The notes under the pieces were generated by a model, which did not search any database, was not told the DNA's origin, and saw only the letters and a program-made list of their open reading frames with translations. Source: Gammaproteobacteria bacterium (GTDB lineage: Bacteria > Pseudomonadota > Gammaproteobacteria > Eutrophobiales > Eutrophobiaceae). From it: a DNA stretch of 5,352 nucleotides. The first letter of the stretch is position 1; each line of letters opens with the position of its first letter. Location: NCBI GenBank assembly GCA_009843675.1, contig VYCZ01000374.1, positions 1 through 5,352 of the forward strand. Direction: 5' to 3'. Made by a program: the position numbers and the translations under genes. Below, piece after piece: positions 1-4,969 of the stretch.

Positions 1-84
1 GAAGCGACGGTATGGGCGCACTATATAAAATTGCTTCAGCATCTCAATTTAAGCGAGGACGGGTTACAGAATGAATACGCCTGA
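1..84 (+). CDS. Possible C-terminal tail of an upstream gene (partial, unidentified)
   Basis: Frame 1 is open from the left edge to a TGA at 82-84 and would encode a 27-residue tail ending in ...NEYA. About 15 of its 27 codons end in G or C, which fits the GC-rich codon use of the later genes. It would overlap the next gene's ATG (71) by 14 bases. Frame 3 is also open, to a TGA at 72-74, giving a tail ending ...GRVTE and a classic ATGA overlap with the same start, but only about 7 of its 23 codons end in G or C. I prefer frame 1 on codon use, but the stretch is too short to be sure, and neither tail is recognisable as a family. Either way the next gene probably belongs to a transcript that begins outside the window. 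Confidence 0.35.
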   Translation, partial: EATVWAHYIKLLQHLNLSEDGLQNEYA

Positions 85-409
85 TTTTTCGGACCTGCAG
101 GAGTTTATGGATGAATGGGGCTATGCAGATGCTCATCAGCGTCTGAACAAAAGGTCGAATGCGGAATTATCTTCCGTAAAAAGGTTTTATGATGCCGTTG
201 TGCCGCGACTGGAGGAAATCATAGAGTTTCTGAACCGGTTCCCCGTCGATGAAATACCCGAAGAGTACCAACGGCTTGCTTACATGGCCCTGGCTGCCTG
301 CGAGGTCGACGACCCGGTGAATGTCTGGAACTCATCTGAGTTGACATACAATTCCAATGCAAAGGACTGGCGCGTCAAGAAGAGTTTTTATGATTATGTC
401 TGTGAATGA
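71..409 (+). CDS. Small acidic protein of unknown function (112 aa)
   Basis: This is a complete 112-residue reading frame that I do not recognise. It starts at ATG 71 behind a good Shine-Dalgarno GAGGA (55-59, 11 bases upstream). The product looks soluble and acidic, with no signal peptide or membrane segment. Its N-terminal half looks helical and charged (residues about 8-55, including RLEEIIEFLNRFP), followed by EIPEEYQRLAYMALAACEVDDP (about residues 61-82, split here as EIPEEYQRLA and YMALAACEVDDP) and an aromatic-rich end (KKSFYDYVCE). The 3' end overlaps the CoA-transferase start at 390 by 20 bases, which suggests cotranscription and possibly translational coupling. It is visibly AT-richer than its neighbours (about 26 and 28 G+C in the two 60-base blocks 121-180 and 181-240). 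A helper or regulator of the CoA-transferase pathway is conceivable from position alone; no function is claimed. Confidence 0.75.
   Translation: MNTPDFSDLQEFMDEWGYADAHQRLNKRSNAELSSVKRFYDAVVPRLEEIIEFLNRFPVDEIPEEYQRLAYMALAACEVDDPVNVWNSSELTYNSNAKDWRVKKSFYDYVCE
377..384 (+). promoter_or_regulatory. Ribosome binding site deciding the CoA-transferase start
   Basis: A purine-rich AAGAAGAG lies 5 bases before ATG 390 and 11 bases before ATG 396. The earlier in-frame ATG at 357 has no comparable purine tract just upstream and would give a longer overlap with the preceding gene. This makes 390 (or 396) the better start. The site lies inside the 3' end of the upstream small gene. Confidence 0.5.
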
Positions 410-1628
410 TTTGATTGATTCAGCACAAAACCCGACCGATAACGGCGCTTCGGGCGCCCTGGAAGGGGTACGCGTTCTCGAACTCGGACAACTCATCGCC
501 GGTCCGTTCTGCGGGCAACTGCTGGCGGACCTGGGTGCAGAAGTAATCAAGATAGAACTGCCCGGACGCGGCGACCCGATGCGGGAATGGGGCAAGGGGG
601 AGCCCGTCTGGTGGCCTGTCATCGCGCGCAACAAGAAATGCATCACCCTGGACGTGAGAAAAGAGCAGGGGAAAGCCGTCATCTCCGAACTGGTGGGTAA
701 GGCGGATATCGTCCTGGAGAACTTCAGGCCGGGCACCATGGAGAAATGGGGCCTGGGGTATGCCGACCTGGCCCGGATCAACAAGGGCATTGTCATGGTC
801 AGGGTTTCCGGTTACGGGCAGGAAGGCCCGTATTCCGAGCGTGCCGGTTACGGCGGCATCGGCGAGGCCATGGGAGGCTTGCGCTACATCGTCGGCGACC
901 CTTCCACGCCGCCGAGCCGGGTCGGCATCAGTATAGGCGATACGCTTGCCGCCATGTTTGCCGCCGTCGGCGCGTTGTCTGCGTTGCAATCCCGGAACCG
1001 TACCGGGCAGGGCCAAGTGGTGGATTCGGCAATTTTCGAAGCGGTTCTGGGCGTGATGGAATCTACGGTGTCGGAATATGATCAACTCGGAACCATCCGG
1101 GAACGAACCGGTTCCATCCTGGCGAAAATCGCCCCTTCCAACGTCTATCCGACGGCAGACAACGACATGATTATCATGGGCGCCAACCAGGACACCGTTT
1201 TCGCGCGCTTGTGTGAAGCCATGCAACAGCCTGAACTCGCGCAGGACAAAAGATTCAGTACTCACACAGCGCGCGGGGAAAACCAGGCGGAACTGGATGA
1301 CTTGATCTCTGCATGGTCAGAACAGTTTGCCGCCGATGAGTTGCTGGCGCTGCTGGAGGGACATGCCGTACCCGCAGGACGGATCTACCGGGCGCCTGAG
1401 ATGTTGAAAGACGAACATTTCATCGCCAGGGAAAGCATCGTTGATGTGGAGCATCCGAAATATGAGAACCTGAAGATGCAGAACGTGTTTCCCCGGTTGT
1501 CGGCAACACCCGGGAAAATAAAATGGACCGGTCCCGCCCTCGGCCAGCATAATGAGGATATTTACCAGGGGTTGCTCGGTTACGATGCCGCCGACCTGGA
1601 GCGCCTTAGACGGGAGGGGATTATCTGA
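390..1628 (+). CDS. CaiB/BaiF family III CoA-transferase
   Basis: This gene encodes a cytoplasmic family III CoA-transferase (CoA-transfer_3), which moves CoA between carboxylic acids. From ATG 390 it is 412 residues, close to formyl-CoA transferase (416). The hallmarks are in order: LEGVRVLELG (24-33), AGPFCGQLLADLGAEVIKIE (37-56), the NKKCITLDVR stretch (81-90), ADIVLENFRPG (105-115), GYGQEGPY (141-148), RTGQGQVVDSAIFEA (204-218) and a C-terminal GQHNEDIYQGLLGY (385-398). The family's catalytic aspartate, Asp169 in formyl-CoA transferase, aligns by eye with Asp184 in SIGDTLAAM (codon 939-941), so the protein looks active. The substrate cannot be read from sequence; candidates in this family include oxalate/formate, carnitine, mesaconyl/citramalate, glutarate and bile acid CoA exchanges. 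It overlaps the unknown small gene at 71-409 and converges on hemH with an 11-base gap. The alternative starts at 357 (+11 aa) and 396 (-2 aa) do not touch the domain. Confidence 0.93.
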   Translation: MIMSVNDLIDSAQNPTDNGASGALEGVRVLELGQLIAGPFCGQLLADLGAEVIKIELPGRGDPMREWGKGEPVWWPVIARNKKCITLDVRKEQGKAVISELVGKADIVLENFRPGTMEKWGLGYADLARINKGIVMVRVSGYGQEGPYSERAGYGGIGEAMGGLRYIVGDPSTPPSRVGISIGDTLAAMFAAVGALSALQSRNRTGQGQVVDSAIFEAVLGVMESTVSEYDQLGTIRERTGSILAKIAPSNVYPTADNDMIIMGANQDTVFARLCEAMQQPELAQDKRFSTHTARGENQAELDDLISAWSEQFAADELLALLEGHAVPAGRIYRAPEMLKDEHFIARESIVDVEHPKYENLKMQNVFPRLSATPGKIKWTGPALGQHNEDIYQGLLGYDAADLERLRREGII

Positions 1629-1635
1629 CCCCTCC
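1613..1635. terminator. Hairpin at the convergent CoA-transferase / hemH junction
   Basis: GGAGGGG (1613-1619) pairs perfectly with CCCCTCC (1629-1635) around a 9-base loop that contains the CoA-transferase stop codon. The stem lies between two convergent genes, so it could end transcription in both directions. No good U-tract follows on either strand (GTTATTAC on the plus side), so it is not a textbook intrinsic terminator. Confidence 0.4.
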
Positions 1636-1639
1636 GTTA

Positions 1640-2653
1640 TTACAAATTCACCCTGATGATATCGCGCAGCGCCGCGATATGCCGGGGGTGGTCGTTCAGG
1701 GCAGGGATGTAGGAAAATCTTTTCCCTCCGGCTGACAGGAAAAAATCCCTGTTCTGTATCTGGATCTCTTCCAGTGTCTCCAGGCAGTCAGCGGCAAATC
1801 CGGGACAGATGACCTGCACATGGCTGACCCTGCGCTTGCCCCATTTCCGCAATAGCTTGTCCGTATACGGTTGCAACCACTTGCGTGGTCCGAACCGGGA
1901 TTGAAAGGAGACTGCCCACAGTTCATCGTGCAAATCCAGTTGCCGGGCCACCAGGCGCGCGCTGGCCCGGCATTCATCTTCATAGGGGTCTCCGGCAAGG
2001 ACATAAGCCCTGGGTAAACCATGTATAGAAAACAGGAGGTTATCCGGTTCGCCGGACTGTACCCAATGGCTGCTGATAGTTTCCGCTAGGGCATCGATGT
2101 AACCGGGATCATCGTGGTAACTCGTGATCATTTTTACCTGGGGAACGATACGCCATGTTTTCAGGACATCGGCGACCGCATCGAAGGTCGACGCGGTGGT
2201 CGCGGCCGAATACTGCGGGTACAGGGGCAATACCAGCAGTTTCCTTATATTGTAACTGCGCAGTTTCTCCAGCGCGGAGCGGATGGACGGGTTGCCGTAA
2301 CGCATACCCAGTTCCACCCGGTACGGTTCATCGACGGCCTCACCCAGAGCCGACCGGATCGCCTCGCATTGTCTTTTTGATATGGCCAGCAGGGGCGAGC
2401 CCGCTTCGGTCCATACCTCGCGGTACGCCCTGGCGGAACGGCGCGGGCGCAGCCTGAGGATGATGCCATGCAATACCGGCCACCACAGCAGCCTGGGCGT
2501 TTCGATCACCCGCGGGTCCGACAGGAACTGCGCCAGGTACTTTCTCAACGCGGCCGGCGTCGGCGCATCGGGCGTCCCGAGGTTGGTGATGAGAATCCCG
2601 GTCATTGCCGGCGTATCGTATTTGAATTCAGGGTTGCCGCTATACCTGGCCAT
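1640..2653 (-). CDS. hemH: Ferrochelatase (protohaem ferro-lyase)
   Basis: Ferrochelatase inserts Fe2+ into protoporphyrin IX, the last step of protohaem synthesis. The 337-residue product carries the family signatures throughout: GILITNLGTPDAPTP (19-33), KYLAQFLSDPRVI (38-50), PRLLWWPVL (53-61), the VLPLYPQYSA block (141-150), the active-site histidine in FSIHGLP (His211), FQSRFGPRKWLQPYTD (250-265) and CPGFAADCLETLEEI (283-297) with the conserved acidic residue Glu292. It closely resembles E. coli HemH (320 aa). There is no C-terminal cysteine-rich extension of the [2Fe-2S] type, and no C-terminal transmembrane segment is evident. ATG 2653 is preferred over Met17 (2605) because a GGAG lies 9 bases before it on the minus strand (2663-2666) and none precedes Met17. 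It appears monocistronic, divergent from the amidohydrolase gene and convergent with the CoA-transferase. No other haem gene is in view. Confidence 0.97.
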   Translation of the reverse strand: MARYSGNPEFKYDTPAMTGILITNLGTPDAPTPAALRKYLAQFLSDPRVIETPRLLWWPVLHGIILRLRPRRSARAYREVWTEAGSPLLAISKRQCEAIRSALGEAVDEPYRVELGMRYGNPSIRSALEKLRSYNIRKLLVLPLYPQYSAATTASTFDAVADVLKTWRIVPQVKMITSYHDDPGYIDALAETISSHWVQSGEPDNLLFSIHGLPRAYVLAGDPYEDECRASARLVARQLDLHDELWAVSFQSRFGPRKWLQPYTDKLLRKWGKRRVSHVQVICPGFAADCLETLEEIQIQNRDFFLSAGGKRFSYIPALNDHPRHIAALRDIIRVNL

Positions 2654-2728
2654 TTTACCCTTCTCCGGTTAATCCTGATCCCATTATGTGTTAGTCCCGA
2701 TAAATACTCCAGAGGTTCACGCCTGCGC

Positions 2729-2743
2729 CGGACTTCAAGTCCG
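2729..2743. repeat. Perfect short inverted repeat
   Basis: CGGACTT (2729-2735) and AAGTCCG (2737-2743) form a perfect 7-bp inverted repeat around a single C. It lies about 76 bases upstream of the hemH start. Such a tight palindrome suits a dimeric regulator site or a repeat remnant better than an RNA hairpin, whose loop would have to open at least one base pair. Its role is unknown. Confidence 0.5.
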
Positions 2744-2761
2744 TCCCCGGTTATGGAAACT

Positions 2762-2792
2762 ATCCGCAGATGACGCAGATTAACGCAGATAA
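2762..2792. repeat. Triple CGCAGAT direct repeat (dispersed-repeat-like)
   Basis: CGCAGAT occurs three times, at 2765-2771, 2774-2780 and 2784-2790, with steps of 9 and 10 bases and linkers GA and TAA. From memory, intergenic stretches of the form ATCCGCAGATNACGCAGATT recur in many proteobacterial and metagenomic genomes as a dispersed repeat of unclear origin. That recollection is not verified here. A phased operator for a DNA-binding protein is the alternative, since the copies sit about one helical turn apart. Confidence 0.55.
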
Positions 2793-2834
2793 TTCAGACG
2801 GTTTTATATTCTTACTCCTGATATCGATACTTGA

Positions 2835-2844
2835 TCAGATCTGA
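2835..2844. promoter_or_regulatory. Palindrome TCAGATCTGA upstream of the amidohydrolase gene
   Basis: TCAGATCTGA is a perfect 10-bp palindrome ending 29 bases before ATG 2874. It closes a run of overlapping 6-bp palindromes: GATATC (2820-2825), ATCGAT (2823-2828) and TGATCA (2832-2837). It could be an operator for the operon, but no regulator family can be named from it, and chance is possible for a short site. Confidence 0.25.
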
Positions 2845-2873
2845 AGAATAAGGGACCATGGAACCGGGCCGTC

Positions 2874-3686
2874 ATGTCTTCAGAGCAAAAGCAAATCTCC
2901 GATCCTTTACTGGGTCCGGCGGACCCGCCGCCGTTCCGTTTTATTGATCGGCGTTCCTCTTCAAGGCGCCTGGTCGTTGCCGACCACGCCGGGAATGCCG
3001 TGCCGGGTTCCTTGCAGGGACTGGGTCTGGACCGGGACGTTTTCCGGCAGCACATCGCCGTTGACATCGGCAGCCGGGCACTGGCCGCGCGTCTTGCGGA
3101 ACTGTTGGGATCGTCGTTGCTGCTTGCAAATTATTCCCGCCTGGTAGTCGACCTCAATCGCCACCTGGACGACCCCACCGCGTTCATCCCCGAGAGTGAC
3201 GGCATTGCCATCCCCGGCAATCAAAACCTCGGCGCCGCGGACAAACGGCGCCGCGCTGATGCCATACACCATCCTTATCACAAAGCCATTGACAACCTGA
3301 TAGACGATTTCATGAAGCAGGGGAGCCTGCCCGTCATCATCAGTATGCACAGTTTTACCCCGGTGCTGGAAGACGTGGCTCGCCCCTGGCATATAGGCGT
3401 GCTATGGGACAAAGACCCGCGCATCGCCCATCCCCTGCTGGCCAGGCTCAGGCAGAACCCGGAATTGCTTGTCGGCGACAATGAGCCTTATTCAGGTCGC
3501 CATCCGTCCGATTATACGGTTGATTACCACGGCGAAGGCAGGGGTGTCGCCAACGTATCCATCGAAGTGCGGCAGGACCTGCTTGGCGACAACGGCGGCA
3601 TCGGGCGCTGGGGCGCGCTGCTGGCTGAGGCGCTGACTGATATACTGGCCGATGAGTCGCTATACCGGTACCTGGAGTCGGAGTAA
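2874..3686 (+). CDS. N-formylglutamate amidohydrolase-like protein (COG3931 type)
   Basis: The 270-residue product belongs to the N-formylglutamate amidohydrolase family (FGase), in the branch usually annotated as predicted N-formylglutamate amidohydrolase, COG3931. Family-like blocks in order are LVVADHAGNAVP (33-44), HIAVDIGSRALA (60-71), NYSRLVVDLNR (86-96), FIPESDGIAIPGNQ (104-117), HHPYH (132-136), SMHSFTPVL (157-165), WHIGVLWDKD (172-181), GDNEPYSG (201-208), YHGEGRG (218-224) and EVRQDL (231-236). The conserved His, Asp and Glu residues are consistent with a metal-dependent amidase, but I cannot assign ligands individually. It has no signal peptide and is probably cytoplasmic. HutG in histidine breakdown is the classic member, but no hut gene is nearby; pairing with the ligase 7 bases downstream points instead to hydrolysis of an acyl- or gamma-glutamyl-type amide (inference). 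ATG 2874 lacks a nearby Shine-Dalgarno; no ATG, GTG or TTG precedes it in frame before the stop at 2832-2834. Confidence 0.88.
   Translation: MSSEQKQISDPLLGPADPPPFRFIDRRSSSRRLVVADHAGNAVPGSLQGLGLDRDVFRQHIAVDIGSRALAARLAELLGSSLLLANYSRLVVDLNRHLDDPTAFIPESDGIAIPGNQNLGAADKRRRADAIHHPYHKAIDNLIDDFMKQGSLPVIISMHSFTPVLEDVARPWHIGVLWDKDPRIAHPLLARLRQNPELLVGDNEPYSGRHPSDYTVDYHGEGRGVANVSIEVRQDLLGDNGGIGRWGALLAEALTDILADESLYRYLESE
3680..3683 (+). promoter_or_regulatory. Ribosome binding site of the ligase gene over the upstream stop region
   Basis: GGAG (3680-3683) directly abuts the amidohydrolase TAA (3684-3686) and lies 10 bases before ATG 3694. This supports 3694 over the in-frame ATG at 3652, which would add 14 residues absent from the conserved domain and overlap the upstream gene by 35 bases. 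Ribosomes ending the first gene would stop on this site, so translational coupling is likely. Confidence 0.65.
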
Positions 3687-3693
3687 TCTGCTG

Positions 3694-4836
3694 ATGACTG
3701 AACCCGAATTTACGGTGGGCATCGAAGAAGAATACCTGCTCGTGGACAAATCTACGCGGGACCTGTGCAATGATCCTCCGGGGACCATGGTGGAGGAATG
3801 CGCAGCGCTGTGCGGAGGCCAGGTCACTCCTGAATTCCTGCGTTCCCAGATCGAGGTGGGCACGCGTCCTTGCCGGACTATTGCCGAAGCCCGCGCCGAC
3901 CTGGAGTCGTTGAGGCGCACGGTCATCCAGGTCGCCGGGCGCTACGGACTGGCCCCCATTGCCGCGTCCACCCATCCGTTCGGCAACTGGCACGAGCAGT
4001 TGCCTACGCCGAAGGAACGCTACAATATCCTTGAGCACGATATGCAGGCCGCGGCCAGGCGCCTGCTGATCTGCGGGATGCACGTCCACGTCGGGATTGC
4101 GGATAACGAGTTGCGCATCGACCTGATGAACCAGTTCAATTACTTCCTGCCACACCTGCTGGCCCTGAGTTGCTCCTCGCCGTTCTGGGAAGGGGAGAAC
4201 ACCGGCCTGCTATGTTATCGCCTGACGGTTTTCGACGCCCTGGTGCGCACCGGTATCCCGGAACAGTTCTCGAGTTACGGAGAATACGAACGCCATGTCA
4301 ATATCCTCAAGGCTGCCGGGGTGATTGAGGATGCGAGCAAGATTTGGTGGGACCTGCGGCCCAGCGCGCGCTATCCTACCCTGGAGGCCCGCATCATGGA
4401 CGTGTGCACCGACCTGGATGACGCAGCCTGCCTTGCCGCGTTTGTCGTATGCATTATCCGCATGCTCTACCGCCTGCGCAAGGACAACCAGCGCTGGCGC
4501 ACCTACGCCCGGATGCTGGTCGCGGAAAACCGCTGGCGGGCGATGCGCTACGGCGCCGACGAGGGCCTGATCGACTTCGGTAAAGGCGAGATCGTTCCAT
4601 TCCGCACGTTACTGGAAGAGCTGCTGCAGTTGGTGGAGGAAGACGCCGCGGCCCTGGACTGCGCCGCGGAGGTGGCCCATGCCCGCACTATCCTCCAACG
4701 CGGCACCAGCGCGCACCGCCAGGTCCGGGCTTACGAACAGGCGCTCAGCGCCGGCATGAGCAAGCAGGAAGCCCTGCGGGCCGTGGTCGATATGCTGGTT
4801 GCCGGGACGGACCCGGATATGCAGGGGCCAGAGTAA
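3694..4836 (+). CDS. YbdK-type carboxylate-amine ligase (glutamate-cysteine ligase family 2)
   Basis: The 380-residue product is a GCS2-family ATP-dependent carboxylate-amine ligase, close in length to E. coli YbdK (372 aa), which has weak glutamate-cysteine ligase activity. Blocks seen are FTVGIEEEYLLVD (6-18), whose Glu run matches the family's metal/ATP site; FLRSQIEVGTRP (48-59); CGMHVHVGI (127-135); SSPFWEGENTGL (161-172); WWDLRPSARYPTLEAR (218-233); IMDVCTD (234-240); and ENRWRAMRYGADEGLID (278-294). It is probably cytoplasmic. It follows the amidohydrolase-like gene by 7 bases and is probably translated from the same mRNA, so the two may make and hydrolyse the same gamma-glutamyl or related amide. 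No gshB is visible, so a plain glutathione role is not supported by context. The last residues (about QGPE) and the TAA are encoded inside the tandem hairpin element starting at 4824, so the native C-terminus may have been altered by that element. True substrates are unknown. Confidence 0.92.
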   Translation: MTEPEFTVGIEEEYLLVDKSTRDLCNDPPGTMVEECAALCGGQVTPEFLRSQIEVGTRPCRTIAEARADLESLRRTVIQVAGRYGLAPIAASTHPFGNWHEQLPTPKERYNILEHDMQAAARRLLICGMHVHVGIADNELRIDLMNQFNYFLPHLLALSCSSPFWEGENTGLLCYRLTVFDALVRTGIPEQFSSYGEYERHVNILKAAGVIEDASKIWWDLRPSARYPTLEARIMDVCTDLDDAACLAAFVVCIIRMLYRLRKDNQRWRTYARMLVAENRWRAMRYGADEGLIDFGKGEIVPFRTLLEELLQLVEEDAAALDCAAEVAHARTILQRGTSAHRQVRAYEQALSAGMSKQEALRAVVDMLVAGTDPDMQGPE

Positions 4837-4866
4837 AATTTCTGACGAAATTCTTACTCCGACCCC
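4824..4866. repeat. REP/BIME-like hairpin unit 1, overlapping the ligase stop codon
   Basis: The outer arms GGGGCCAGAGTAA (4824-4836) and TTACTCCGACCCC (4854-4866) pair with two mismatches. The inner arms AATTTC (4837-4842) and GAAATT (4847-4852) pair perfectly around a TGAC loop, leaving C4853 bulged. The design matches unit 2 (4896-4937). The 5' arm contains the ligase's TAA at 4834-4836. It is imperfect in the outer stem, as expected for a decayed repeat copy. It may also affect mRNA 3' ends, but no U-tract follows. Confidence 0.8.
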
Positions 4867-4892
4867 GAGAGTCTCGTCCATCCCCCGAGAGT
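4863..4892. repeat. Spacer with direct repeat CCCCGAGAGT and small palindrome
   Basis: CCCCGAGAGT occurs at 4863-4872 and 4883-4892, a 20-base period. Within the first copy and its flank, CGAGAGTCTCG (4866-4876) is an 11-base palindrome. CGTCCATCC occurs at 4875-4883 and again at 4937-4945, just after each hairpin unit. These repeats suggest that the hairpin plus its tail was duplicated in direct orientation, with small rearrangements. Confidence 0.65.
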
Positions 4893-4895
4893 TCA

Positions 4896-4937
4896 GGGGT
4901 CAGAGTAAGAAATTCGCAGAATTTTTACCCTGACCCC
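4896..4937. repeat. REP/BIME-like hairpin unit 2
   Basis: GGGGTCAGAGTAA (4896-4908) pairs with TTACCCTGACCCC (4925-4937) with a single mismatch. AAATTC (4910-4915) then pairs with GAATTT (4919-4924) around a GCA loop, leaving G4909 bulged. It is the better preserved of the two units. From memory, GGGGTCAGAGTAA-type termini are common in intergenic repeats of gammaproteobacteria and in sequences next to REP-associated tyrosine transposases (RAYT); no transposase is in this window, so any mobilisation would be in trans. It lies between convergent genes, where it could also block read-through. Confidence 0.8.
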
Positions 4938-4953
4938 GTCCATCCGGGCATCC

Positions 4954-4969
4954 CTCAGGATTGCCTGAG
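4954..4969 (-). repeat. Short inverted repeat over the permease stop codon
   Basis: CTCAGG (4954-4959) and CCTGAG (4964-4969) form a perfect 6-bp stem with a 4-base loop, covering the last codons and the TGA of the permease gene. There is no T-tract after it on the minus strand. It may be a weak 3'-end stem or chance. Confidence 0.3.

Larger units (their letters stand above)
2654..2873. other. Divergent intergenic region between hemH and the amidohydrolase gene
   Basis: This 220-base spacer must hold the promoters of both divergent genes. On the minus strand a CATAAT (2688-2683) could be a hemH -10, but its -35 (TGGAGT, 2711-2706, 17-base spacer) is poor. On the plus strand a TATATT (2805-2810) could be a -10 for the right-hand operon, with no convincing -35. 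The region also carries a 15-base palindrome (2729-2743), a triple CGCAGAT repeat (2765-2790) and a cluster of small palindromes (2820-2844). I see no credible gene in it. Confidence 0.5.

Noticed and set aside
357..389. Upstream ATG of the CoA-transferase at 357
   Set aside because: It has no ribosome binding site and lengthens the overlap with the small gene to 53 bases, while 390 has a purine tract 5 bases away. The extra 11 residues are not part of the domain.
420..1265. 281-codon minus-strand open frame opposite the CoA-transferase
   Set aside because: It lies wholly antisense to a well-supported gene. Its translation resembles no family, and such long shadows are common in GC-rich coding DNA.
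390..1628. Naming the CoA-transferase frc or caiB
   Set aside because: The family is clear, but the substrate-determining context (oxalyl-CoA decarboxylase, carnitine genes) is missing.
2874..3686. Naming the amidohydrolase hutG
   Set aside because: No histidine utilisation genes are adjacent, and the sequence fits the COG3931 branch better than classical HutG, so the symbol would overstate the function.
3652..3693. Upstream ATG of the ligase at 3652
   Set aside because: It would overlap the amidohydrolase by 35 bases and add residues ahead of the usual N-terminal TVGIEEEY motif. ATG 3694 has a well-placed GGAG.
3448..4155. 235-codon minus-strand open frame opposite the amidohydrolase and ligase
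   Set aside because: It spans two real genes in antisense, its composition is rich in Arg, Gln and His, and it has no recognisable domain. It is a shadow frame.
4863..4892. CCCCGAGAGT direct repeat as a CRISPR-like array
   Set aside because: There are only two copies of 10 bases with a 10-base gap, they sit inside a hairpin element, and no cas gene is present.
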